Source of the DNA: Mycoplasma sp. CAG:956
GTDB lineage: Bacteria > Bacillota_I > Bacilli_A > RF39 > UBA660
Reading direction: 5' to 3'
Length of the DNA stretch: 64,000 nucleotides
Assembly (NCBI GenBank): GCA_000433475.1
Contig: HF993083.1
Location: forward strand, 14,157 to 78,156
The first letter of the stretch is position 1. Every line of letters starts with the position of its first letter. The position numbers and the translations under genes were made by a program. Positions 9,876 to 18,228 of the stretch are shown here, piece by piece. The notes below the pieces were generated by a model. That model was not told the origin of the DNA and ran no database searches. It was given only the letters and a program-made list of their open reading frames with translations.

Positions 9876-10159
9876 ATTTTATGAAATTGAATATCCAATT
9901 ATTTGCTCACGTTAAGGCTCAAGGTTCTACTCAAAACGGTAGAGATTCTGTTGGTCGTAGATTAGGTGCTAAGGCTAGCGACGGTGAAGTTGTTAGTGCT
10001 GGTTCAATAATCTATCGTCAAAGAGGAACTAAGATTTATCCAGGAACAAATGTTGGAATGGGAAAAGACCATACTCTATATGCTAAAATAGCTGGCGTTG
10101 TTAAATTTGAACGTTTAGGTAGAGATAAGAAAAAAGTAAGTGTATACGAAGTTAAGTAG
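9872..10159 (+). CDS. rpmA: 50S ribosomal protein L27 with cleavable N-terminus
   Basis: A 95-residue L27, the protein whose N-terminal tail reaches the peptidyl-transferase centre. It begins MNFMKLNIQLFAHVKAQGST. In Firmicutes L27 is made with an extension cut by Prp after an LQxFA-type motif, so cleavage is expected after IQLFA, leaving HVKAQGST as the mature start. The core (NGRDSVGRRLGAK, RQRGTKIYPGTN) is typical. The first ATG is chosen because the AGGAGG is seven bases upstream of it; the second, nine bases later, is too far. Confidence 0.97.
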   Translation: MNFMKLNIQLFAHVKAQGSTQNGRDSVGRRLGAKASDGEVVSAGSIIYRQRGTKIYPGTNVGMGKDHTLYAKIAGVVKFERLGRDKKKVSVYEVK

Positions 10160-10176
10160 TATATACTTCTTTTTTT
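10154..10176 (+). terminator. Weak terminator after rpmA
   Basis: A five-pair stem (aagta with tactt) overlaps the rpmA stop and is followed by ctttttttt. The stem is short, so termination may be partial. Confidence 0.4.
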
Positions 10177-10177
10177 A

Positions 10178-10186
10178 TGTTATAAT
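10178..10186 (+). promoter_or_regulatory. Extended -10 promoter of the HerA-like gene
   Basis: TGTTATAAT (TGn plus a perfect TATAAT) lies 30 bases upstream of the next start codon, directly after the rpmA terminator. Confidence 0.6.
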
Positions 10187-10215
10187 TTTTCTATAAGATA
10201 TGAAGGTAGGTTAAT

Positions 10216-11973
10216 ATGTTTGGAAAGATTATAGAGTTAAGAGATAATTATATATATTTAGAAAATAAACTTGATAGAGCAGAAACAAATTTAATTGGTT
10301 TTCATGTTGTTTTTAATGATTCCAATAAGACTTTAGTTGGGGAAATTGAAAATATAAGTGTTGAAAAAATAGAAATATTACTTATAGGTGAAATTAAAAA
10401 TAATGCATATGCGCCAGGCATTATAAAGAAACCAAGTCCTAATGCAACGGCTAGAATTATTACTAAAAAGGAATTAGAATATTTATTAGGTAGTCAAGAT
10501 TATAGTAATAAAAGTAACCTACTTATAGGTAATTCCCTTGTTTATGATGGATTTAAAATTACAGCGAATAAAAATAAGTTTTTTAGTGGGCATTTTGCTA
10601 TTTTAGGAAATACTGGTTCTGGAAAATCTTGTGCTGCGGCTAGACTTTTACAAAATTTATTTTATAGCAATGATGATAAATTACCAATAAATTCTCATTT
10701 TGTTATTTTTGATGTTTTTGGCGAGTATAAAAGTGCTTTAAAAGGAATAGAAAATATTTCTGGTTTAGCCTTTAAAAGTTATTCAACAAATCCAAAGGAA
10801 GATGATATGCCAGTAAAAATACCAGCTTACTTTTTAGGTGTTGATGATTTGGCACTTTTACTTAATGTTAGTGATTATAATGTTATTCCCGTTATTGAAA
10901 ACACTTTAAGATTAACTTATATTTTTACAAGTAAAGATCCAGATACAGTTAAATATAAAGATTATATTATTGCTTCAACACTAATGGATATATTATCTTG
11001 TGGAAAAACAGCGGCTGCTATTCGTGACCAGATAATTGCTGCGTTAACTAAGTTTAATACAGTTAACATTAGTTTAGATTCCATTATTCATCAACCAGGT
11101 TATGATAGAACTTTGCGTCAATGTTTACTTATTGATAGTCAAGGCAAAATGAATGCCATTGGACCCTTAACTGATTTTGTTAAATCTTTCTTAAATTTTG
11201 ATTTAAATGAATTAAAAATCAAGCCTAATTTTATTTATACATTAGAGGATTTACAAGTTGCATTAGATTTTTCTTTACTTAATGAAGGGGTATTAAATTC
11301 AAGTGTGAGATATGATAAATTAAATACTTTGAAGATAAGGTTAAATTCTATTATTAATAGTGAATATAAACATATATTTGAATTTAGTGAAGTTGTTTCT
11401 AAAAATGATTATATTAAACAATTTTTTAAAGCTAAAGACGGTAAGAATGCTCAAATAATTAATATTAATTTAAATGGAGTTGATGATAGAATGATTAAAA
11501 TTCTATCAAAGATATATGGAAAAATGTTTTTTGATTATGTAACTAATTTAGATAAAAGGGCAAGTTTTCCTATTCATATGGTAATTGAAGAGGCTCATAG
11601 GTATGTTCAAAATGATCATGATTATGAGATATTAGGATATAATATTTTTGATAGAATTACTAAAGAAGGTCGTAAATATGGAATTCTTTTAGGGCTTATT
11701 ACTCAAAGACCTAGTGAGTTATCAACAACTAGTTTATCACAATGTTCAAACTTCTTAGTACTTAGACTTCATCATCCTGATGATGTTGATATTGTAAGTA
11801 GAATTAGTGCTGCTGTAAATAAAAATATGTTAGAAAGAGTAAAAACTTTACGTTCAGGTATGCCATTGTGTTTTGGAACAGCCTTTAATATTCCCGTAAT
11901 TGTGGATATGACTTTGCCTAATCCAATGCCTACTTCAACTAGTGTTGATGTTGTAAAAGTTTGGTATAACTAA
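10216..11973 (+). CDS. HerA/FtsK-superfamily ATPase (DUF87)
   Basis: A 585-residue AAA-type ATPase related to HerA, the hexameric DNA translocase. The N-terminal 85 residues form a beta-rich HAS-barrel-like domain. Walker A is GNTGSGKS (about residue 132), Walker B is HMVIEEAHRY (about 454), and RKYGILLGLITQRPSEL resembles the sensor/arginine-finger region. A nucleotide-driven DNA pump is the family role. HerA usually pairs with a nuclease such as NurA, or in defence loci with Sir2 or DUF4297 proteins; no such nuclease is adjacent. A damaged gene of uncertain function starts two bases after its stop. An immunity or repair role is inference. Confidence 0.85.
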   Translation: MFGKIIELRDNYIYLENKLDRAETNLIGFHVVFNDSNKTLVGEIENISVEKIEILLIGEIKNNAYAPGIIKKPSPNATARIITKKELEYLLGSQDYSNKSNLLIGNSLVYDGFKITANKNKFFSGHFAILGNTGSGKSCAAARLLQNLFYSNDDKLPINSHFVIFDVFGEYKSALKGIENISGLAFKSYSTNPKEDDMPVKIPAYFLGVDDLALLLNVSDYNVIPVIENTLRLTYIFTSKDPDTVKYKDYIIASTLMDILSCGKTAAAIRDQIIAALTKFNTVNISLDSIIHQPGYDRTLRQCLLIDSQGKMNAIGPLTDFVKSFLNFDLNELKIKPNFIYTLEDLQVALDFSLLNEGVLNSSVRYDKLNTLKIRLNSIINSEYKHIFEFSEVVSKNDYIKQFFKAKDGKNAQIININLNGVDDRMIKILSKIYGKMFFDYVTNLDKRASFPIHMVIEEAHRYVQNDHDYEILGYNIFDRITKEGRKYGILLGLITQRPSELSTTSLSQCSNFLVLRLHHPDDVDIVSRISAAVNKNMLERVKTLRSGMPLCFGTAFNIPVIVDMTLPNPMPTSTSVDVVKVWYN

Positions 11974-11974
11974 A

Positions 11975-12843
11975 ATGGAAAATATTGTATATCATGGATT
12001 AGTACTTCTGATTTAAAGGTTTTAGAGCCACATAAATCTACACATGGAAATTTTGTTTATGCAACAAACTATAAAGAAATAGCAACTATTTTTGCTAAAA
12101 AATATGGTCATGATTTAACTTATGGTATTGGTAGAAGTAATAAAGATGAACCTTGGATAATAACAGAAAGAGTACCAGGGGCTTTTGATAGAATGTTTAA
12201 TAATCCGTTTTCTTTGTATACTTTGCCAATAGATACTTTTAAAGATATAAAAACTGGTTTTGCTAAAGTTGTTTCTGATACTAGTGTGAAAGTTTTAAAA
12301 AATGAACCTTTCTTAAATAATGGTATTAAAGTAATATTAGAAACTTATCCAGAATTAGAAAACTATGTTAAACATTCTTTAGAAATAAATAATTTTAATG
12401 AAGAACAATTAAAAGATTTATATGCTAAAAAAGATGAGTTTTTAAGTAAGAAAGATTTTGAACTATATTTAACTGGAAGTGTTTTTAATAGTTTAGATAA
12501 ACCAGCTATTATCGATTTTGGAGCAGGGCATTCTATTTATAGGACACCTCTTGCTTTTTATGAGTTTCAAAGGTTAATGAAAAAATTTAAAAATATTGTT
12601 TTTCTGGTACCTAGTGAAGATAAGAGTGAGGCTTTAAGGATAATAAATGAAAGAGTAGCAAAACGTGGTCAAAATAATGGTGTTGATTATACCAAAATTA
12701 ACAGTGGTCATTTAGAAAGTCCTTGTAATGATATAATAGCTACTATGAAAATATGTACTAAAGGAATGAACTCATCTCGAGTTGCTAGTGAGATATTAAG
12801 AAGAATTCAAGAAAGAGAAGAAGATATTGATATAAAAAAGTAA
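11975..12843 (+). pseudogene. Frameshifted gene: YHGS-type N-terminal region plus kinase-like C-terminal half
   Basis: A start at 11975 reads MENIVYHG and then leaves frame at about 11999. From 12001 a second frame continues without a stop as STSDLKVLEPHKSTHGNF and on to 12843, so one gene of about 290 codons is broken by a shift of one or two bases. The N-terminal part (YHG..., VYATNY) resembles small proteins with an ADP-ribosyltransferase-like look; this is a weak match. The C-terminal part (IIDFGAGHSIYRTP, then NIVFLVPSEDKSEAL) resembles the second half of shikimate-kinase-like P-loop proteins, but no P-loop is present. It follows the HerA-like gene by one base. It could be a real pseudogene or an assembly error. 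Confidence 0.6.
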
Positions 12844-13012
12844 GATATTTATATAATCATAGATATGTCTAATTGTTTGTAAAGTAAGATAAAGTAAAGA
12901 AAAAATAATTTTCTTTTTAAATTAAGTATGCTAATATTAAGGGGAATAGAGATAATAGATTAACAAAATTACTATTCAAAGTTTAATAACTATCATAAGA
13001 GGAGGAAAAATT

Positions 13013-14212
13013 ATGGGATTTATTAAAGCATTTGCAGGAGCAATAAGTGGTACTTTTGCAGATCAATGGAAAGATTTTTATGTTCCAAGTAGTAATATAA
13101 CAGAAACATCTGCTGTTTATCCTGCTGTATTAAAAAGTACAAATAATGGTAGAGGAGAAAACTATAAAGGTAATGCTAATATCATTACTAATGGTAGTAA
13201 AATTGTTGTACCAGAAAATACTGCTTTGATTACAATGCAAGATGGGGCAATTACAGGCTGTATTACTGAAGCTGGTGGTTATGAATTTAAGTCAGATGAT
13301 GTAAATTCAAAATCAATGTTTGCAGGAGATGGAATATTTGGTCAAACAATTAAATCAACATGGGAAAAAGTAAAATTTGGTGGCATTCCGGGAAGTCAAC
13401 AATTAGCATTCTATGTTAATTTAAAAGAAATTCCTAATAATAAATTTGGTACTCAATCTGAAATTTATTGGGATGATGCTTTTTTAGGAACACAAGTTGG
13501 TGCTATTACAAGAGGTACTTATACTTTAAAAATAGTTGATCCACTATTATTTGTTAAAAATTTTGTCCCAGCTAAATATTTAGTTGTTGATGCACCAGTA
13601 TTTGATTTTGGTGATATGGATAATGATGCTTGTGAACAATTATTTAATGAAGTAGTTGGTACTTTATCATCAGCATTTTCTAAGTATACAAATGATCCTG
13701 AAAAAGGTAATAGAATTACTAAAATTCAAGCTGATCAAATTGGTTTTGCTAAGGCAATGAGTGCTGCTGTAGAAGAAGCATATCAATGGAAGGAATCTAG
13801 AGGTTTAGAAATTGTTAAAACAGCTATTCTTGCTATTGAATATGATGAAGATACTAAGAGATTAATGAGTGATGTTAAGAAAGCTGATGCCCTAAGTGGT
13901 GCTAGAGGAAACTCATTTATGCAACAAGCTGCTGCTCGTGGTTTAGAGAGTGCTGGTGCAAATGGTGGTGGTGCTGGTATGGCTTTCATGGGTGTAGGTG
14001 CTAATGCTGCTGGTAGTATGGTAAGTAACTTTGCTCAAGAAAACACTCCTTCATCTTATAATCCTAGTTTTGCAAACAAAGAAAGCAATAGTGGAAATGC
14101 TACAAGTGAGGATCCTGCTACTAAACTTCTTAAAATGAAAGAACTTTTAGATGCTGGTGCTATTACAGAGGAAGACTATGAAAAAATTAAAAAACAATTA
14201 TTAGGACTATAA
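13013..14212 (+). CDS. SPFH-domain protein, YdjI-like
   Basis: A 399-residue SPFH (stomatin/prohibitin-type) protein of the YdjI or virion-core-protein-like group. It begins MGFIKAFAGAISGTFADQWKDFYVP and has the family's long beta-rich SPFH region, then a Gly/Ala-rich linker (about 295-335). The last 30 residues (LLKMKELLDAGAITEEDYEKIK) form a SHOCT domain, a short helical module often attached to membrane-associated proteins. It has a strong AGGAGG site. The next gene encodes a TFIIB-type zinc-ribbon membrane protein; in B. subtilis ydjG and ydjI sit together in a cell-envelope-stress operon. A scaffold role at the membrane is likely by analogy. Confidence 0.85.
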   Translation: MGFIKAFAGAISGTFADQWKDFYVPSSNITETSAVYPAVLKSTNNGRGENYKGNANIITNGSKIVVPENTALITMQDGAITGCITEAGGYEFKSDDVNSKSMFAGDGIFGQTIKSTWEKVKFGGIPGSQQLAFYVNLKEIPNNKFGTQSEIYWDDAFLGTQVGAITRGTYTLKIVDPLLFVKNFVPAKYLVVDAPVFDFGDMDNDACEQLFNEVVGTLSSAFSKYTNDPEKGNRITKIQADQIGFAKAMSAAVEEAYQWKESRGLEIVKTAILAIEYDEDTKRLMSDVKKADALSGARGNSFMQQAAARGLESAGANGGGAGMAFMGVGANAAGSMVSNFAQENTPSSYNPSFANKESNSGNATSEDPATKLLKMKELLDAGAITEEDYEKIKKQLLGL

Positions 14213-14215
14213 AAC

Positions 14216-15661
14216 GTGGAAGATAATACTAAAACTAATGTTACTGATATTAATAATGAACCAACTATTATAAAGACTGATAATGGAGTAGAAAACGGTC
14301 AAAATAAATGTCCAAAGTGCGGAGCAACAGATATATCACCTGTTGCTTCAACTGGTCATTTACGTTGTAATTTTTGTCATTATGAATTTGAGTCAGAAAA
14401 ATTTGCTGCTATGATGAGTGATATCGATGCTTTAAATGGTGAAGTTATTGGTTCAGGAGCTCAAGACATTGTAAGTGATGCCTCTAATATCGTTACATTT
14501 AAATGTAGTAGTTGTGGAGCAGAAGTAGTTGTTGATACAGCTAGTAGTATGCAGGCTAGATGTCATTGGTGTCGTCATATATTGTCTGTAAATGAACAAA
14601 TTCCAAATGGTAGTGTTCCTGATACCCTGCTGCCTTTTAAAGTATCCAAGGAAGATGCTGAAGGTATAATTAAAGGCTTTGTTAACAAAAGAAAATTTTT
14701 TGCTAATCCTAAGTTTAAAAAAGAATTTACAACTAATAATATAATAGGAGTATTTTTTCCTTATATGCTTTTAGATGTAAATGCTCATGCTAATTTTAGC
14801 GGGGAAGGTGAACATCAAACTAAGGCTTATCAAGTTGAAATAGGTGATAAAAATGGAGCATATGGTGGAGAAAGTTATCAAAATAGTACAGTTAGGCAAA
14901 CTCTTTATAATGCTGATGTTTATCATGTTGAAAGAGATTTCAATTTAACAATTAGTAATCTATCTATAGAATCAAGTTCCAATAATCTAAATGAAGTAAG
15001 TGGTAAAACTAATAATATTATTAATGCTATAATGCCTTTTGATACAGAAAACTGTGTTAAATTTAATGCTAATTATTTAAGAGGTTTTAATTCAGAAAAA
15101 AGAGATGTTAATATTGAAAACTTAAAGGAAACAGCTTATGAACAGTGTAAAGATATAGCAAGATACTCATGAAATGATACTTTAGAATTTTATGATAGAG
15201 GTGTTCGTTGGGATAATGAGTCTTTAAATATTAGGGGTGAGCAGTGGACATCTGCTTATTTGCCTGTATGGCTTTATAGCTATTTAGAGGATAAAGGTAA
15301 TAAAAAACTATTACATTATGTTGCTGTAAATGCAAGAACTAAAGAAGTAATGGGAAGTGTTCCTATTCATATACCAATGTTGTTACTAGCATCTTTTATA
15401 GTAGAAATATTTGGATATATAATGGCTAGTAATATTGATTGGGATTACAGTTGGATATTTTTATCAGTGGGATTTATTTATTTCTTTGTTATTTATAATA
15501 TATATCGTAATAAAAGTGCTCGTCATACTTATGAAAAAGAAACTAAAAGAGATATGAAAAATTTAAAGAAAATAGATAATTTTGTGAGAAGTAATAATGG
15601 ACAGACTAGTAGTATGATGGATGGCGCTAATAATAGAACTATAAGAGGTAAATTTCATTAA
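14216..15661 (+). pseudogene. TFIIB-type zinc-ribbon membrane protein (YdjG-like) with in-frame TGA
   Basis: A GTG start gives a protein with two zinc ribbons, CPKCG...CNFC (about residues 26-47) and CSSCG...CHWC (about 98-120), then a domain typical of YdjG-like proteins and two membrane helices near the C-terminus (IVEIFGYIMA, WIFLSVGFIYFFVIYNIY). At 15170-15172 a TGA interrupts the frame between ...IARYS and NDTLEFYDRGV, and the same frame then runs uninterrupted to 15661. Sequence on both sides fits one family, so this is one gene of 482 codons with a nonsense codon. TGA is a stop elsewhere in the window. Real mutation, readthrough or sequencing error are all possible. It is coupled to the SPFH gene (three-base gap). 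Confidence 0.75.
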
Positions 15662-15768
15662 GATAGATAAATGTTAGAAGTTTTTTCTAGCATTTTTTAA
15701 ATTTTATTTTGGTAAAAATTCTTGATTATCCAAGTATTTTATGATTAAATAATTTTTTGGTGAAGAAA

Positions 15769-16335
15769 ATGAACGTTGAAGAAATGAATAAACATTTTAA
15801 TAATAATTCTTATACTAATTATTTGGTTAGAGATAAGGATATTATAAGAACTCCATATACTAGTGAAATAAATTTTAAAAATACTTCTCCTATATGTAAT
15901 TTAGAAGAAATAGATTGCAGCACTTCTGGGGTACTAGAAGATATAGAAGATACTATTTTTAAATTAAATGATATAGATTATGATGCCCTAAGTTTTAGCT
16001 TTTGTGGTGGTTTAGTTGTTAAAAATAACAAACATAAAACAGAAAATATTGATGATTTATTCTTATATCGTTTAATTATTTATCCTGTAAAGAGTGTTAA
16101 TGGTGAGTATAGAAGAATAGGCGGCAATAGGAATATCTATCAAAGTGTTTCTGGGAGCATGGAAAAAATCATTCATTTTGAGGATTTACTAGTTATTTTA
16201 AATGGTTTACACATATTACCGTTATATGTTGATAGTGATTATTTTAAAGTATTAACAGAAGGTTTTCTAGGTTGTGGTAAGCCAATATTATTTACTTTAA
16301 AAAAAGAAAAAGGGAGAGTACTTAAAAAGAATTAA
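15769..16335 (+). CDS. Protein of unknown function
   Basis: A 188-residue soluble protein that I do not recognise. The ATG at 15769 is preferred because GGTG lies seven bases upstream; an in-frame TTG at 15757 is possible. It has no signal peptide or membrane helix. Notable stretches are YDALSFSFCGGLVV, LYRLIIYPV and GFLGCGKPILFTL. A terminator stem overlaps its end. It stands alone between the zinc-ribbon gene and the two-component system. Confidence 0.65.
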   Translation: MNVEEMNKHFNNNSYTNYLVRDKDIIRTPYTSEINFKNTSPICNLEEIDCSTSGVLEDIEDTIFKLNDIDYDALSFSFCGGLVVKNNKHKTENIDDLFLYRLIIYPVKSVNGEYRRIGGNRNIYQSVSGSMEKIIHFEDLLVILNGLHILPLYVDSDYFKVLTEGFLGCGKPILFTLKKEKGRVLKKN

Positions 16336-16352
16336 GTGCTTTTTCCTTTTTT
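16317..16352 (+). terminator. Rho-independent terminator
   Basis: agtacttaa pairs with ttaagtgct (one G-U pair) and is followed by tttttccttttttattt. The stem overlaps the last codons of the upstream gene. Confidence 0.8.
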
Positions 16353-16390
16353 ATTTGTTATACAAATTTAATATAAATTTCTTTAAAACA

Positions 16391-16418
16391 TTGTTTCAAG
16401 GAAAAGTTATGATACAAT
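16391..16418 (+). promoter_or_regulatory. Promoter of the two-component operon
   Basis: TTGTTT and TACAAT are separated by 16 bases, ending 24 bases before the response-regulator start. Confidence 0.5.
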
Positions 16419-16442
16419 AACAATATAAATTGGTGGTGTTTT

Positions 16443-17123
16443 ATGATAAATATATTAATAGTAGAAGATGATATTAATCTACTTAATATTATAAAGAAGA
16501 ATTTAGAAAGAGAAGGGTATGTGGTTTATACCGCTTTAGATGGGGTATCTGGGTTAGAAGTATTTGAAAATAATCATATTGATTTAATTATTTTAGATTT
16601 AATGTTACCTAAATTAGATGGATATGAATTTACGAAGAAAATTAGAAATGAAAAAGAGAATTTACCTATTATAATGACTACTGCTAAAAGTTTAATGGAA
16701 GATAAAAGAATTGCTTTTCAAACTGGTGTTGATGATTATATGACTAAACCCTTAGAAATGGAAGAACTATTATTAAGGGTAAAAGCCTTACTTAGACGTA
16801 GTAAGATTTTAGCTGAAAGAAAAATAGTTATTGGTAAAGTAGTAGTCGATTGTGATGCGATGACGGTTACCAGAGATGGTGATGTAACGGAACTAACACA
16901 AAAGGAATTTGCCTTGTTATATAAATTACTATCTAATCCTAATAAAATATTTACAAGAAATCAGTTAATGGATGAGATATGGGGATATGAGTCTAATAGT
17001 GATGATAGGACAATCGATGCTCATATTAATAGATTAAGAAGAAAATTTGAAAATTATCCAGAATTTGAAATTAAATCGGTTAGGGGGCTAGGGTATAAGG
17101 TGGTTAAAAATGAAAAAAATTAA
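16443..17123 (+). CDS. OmpR/PhoB-family response regulator
   Basis: A 226-residue two-domain regulator. The receiver domain has the acidic pair ED D at residues 8-10, the phospho-acceptor Asp52 in LDLMLP, Thr80 in MTTAK and Lys102 in TKPLE. The C-terminal winged-helix domain (about 130-224) ends with the DNA-recognition pattern DDRTIDAHINRLRRKFE and VRGLGYKV. The sensor kinase gene overlaps its end by 14 bases, so they form a pair. Regulated genes cannot be told from the sequence. Confidence 0.95.
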   Translation: MINILIVEDDINLLNIIKKNLEREGYVVYTALDGVSGLEVFENNHIDLIILDLMLPKLDGYEFTKKIRNEKENLPIIMTTAKSLMEDKRIAFQTGVDDYMTKPLEMEELLLRVKALLRRSKILAERKIVIGKVVVDCDAMTVTRDGDVTELTQKEFALLYKLLSNPNKIFTRNQLMDEIWGYESNSDDRTIDAHINRLRRKFENYPEFEIKSVRGLGYKVVKNEKN

Positions 17124-18165
17124 TGATGATGAAATAAAGGCTAATCAAAAATTAACTGTTTATTTTACAGCTTTAGCATTTTGTACCTTTGCCGCGATTA
17201 TAATAGCTTTAAGTTTTTTGATATTCTTAGGTAATCAAATACTAGGTTGGGACTATATGATTGATTTGCACCAGTCCCAGTTTTGGGTTTTAGTCTTTGT
17301 GGCTATCATTTTAATTGGGGTAATTTCTTCAATTTTAATTGGTCGTCCTATTTTAAAAGGGATTAAAGAGATATCTAACTCCACGAAAAAGATTAGTGAA
17401 GGAGACTTTTCGGTACGTATTAAAGAAAATAATACTAAGTTTTTAGGGCGTCTTTCTCATGATTTTAATCAAATGGCTAAAGAATTAGAGGGTGTTAAAA
17501 TATTAAGAAATGATTTTATTAATAATTTTTCCCATGAGTTTAAAACACCAATAAGTTCGATTAAAAATTATGCAGAAGAGTTAAAAAATAATGATTTATC
17601 TAAAGAAGAACAGGATAAATATTTGGATATAATTATTAAAGAAGCAACCAGACTTTCTAACCTTTCTAATAGTATTTTATATTTATCAAAAGTAGAAAAA
17701 CAAGAAATTTTAACAGACAAAACGAAGTACGATGTGGGAGAACAAATAAGACAAGCTATTCTTTTAGAAATGAAAAAAATAGAAGAAAAGAATCTTGAAT
17801 TAGACTTAGATATATTAGATTATAAATTGTTGTTGAATGAAGATAGTATTGAACAAGTATGGATTAATATTTTAGATAATGCAATTAAATTTAGTGAAGC
17901 TGGTAAGACTTTAAAAATTACTAGTAAACTTGTTAATGGTTTTTATGAAGTAAGAATTAAAGATGAAGGAATTGGTATTGAAGAAGATGATTTACCATTT
18001 GTTTGTGAAAAATTTTATAAAGCCGATAAGTCACATTCTGAAGAAGGTAATGGTTTGGGTCTTTCTTTAGTAAAAAGAATTCTTGAATTGCATAAAGGTA
18101 GTATTGAAATAAAAAGTAAAGTAGGTAAAGGAACTTTAGTTATCGTAAAATTACCAATTAAATGA
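17110..18165 (+). CDS. Membrane sensor histidine kinase
   Basis: A 351-residue kinase that would phosphorylate the regulator encoded just upstream. Two membrane helices (about residues 17-42 and 58-80) are separated by only about 15 residues, so there is almost no outside sensor domain; it may sense within the membrane or through a partner. A HAMP linker (about 80-130) follows, then HisKA with phospho-accepting His142 in NFSHEFKTP, an N box with Asn257 (NILDNAIKF), G1 box DEGIGI (about 285) and G2 box GNGLGLSLV. The ATG at 17110 lies within the regulator gene in another frame. Confidence 0.93.
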   Translation: MKKINDDEIKANQKLTVYFTALAFCTFAAIIIALSFLIFLGNQILGWDYMIDLHQSQFWVLVFVAIILIGVISSILIGRPILKGIKEISNSTKKISEGDFSVRIKENNTKFLGRLSHDFNQMAKELEGVKILRNDFINNFSHEFKTPISSIKNYAEELKNNDLSKEEQDKYLDIIIKEATRLSNLSNSILYLSKVEKQEILTDKTKYDVGEQIRQAILLEMKKIEEKNLELDLDILDYKLLLNEDSIEQVWINILDNAIKFSEAGKTLKITSKLVNGFYEVRIKDEGIGIEEDDLPFVCEKFYKADKSHSEEGNGLGLSLVKRILELHKGSIEIKSKVGKGTLVIVKLPIK

Positions 18166-18190
18166 TTTCATATTCAGTTCATTTTTTAAT

Positions 18191-18198
18191 TGTATAAT
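18191..18198 (+). promoter_or_regulatory. Candidate -10 box of the acyl-lipid cluster
   Basis: TGTATAAT contains a perfect TATAAT 30 bases before the ligase start. No convincing -35 box is seen, so this is tentative. Confidence 0.35.
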
Positions 18199-18228
18199 AA
18201 ATTTGTTTTGCATAGGAAGTGATTACTT

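Noticed and set aside
14216..15661. Genetic code 4 (TGA as Trp) to explain the in-frame TGA
   Set aside because: Genes overlap as ATGA at 9872 and 46540, TGA ends several complete genes, and Trp is coded by TGG throughout.
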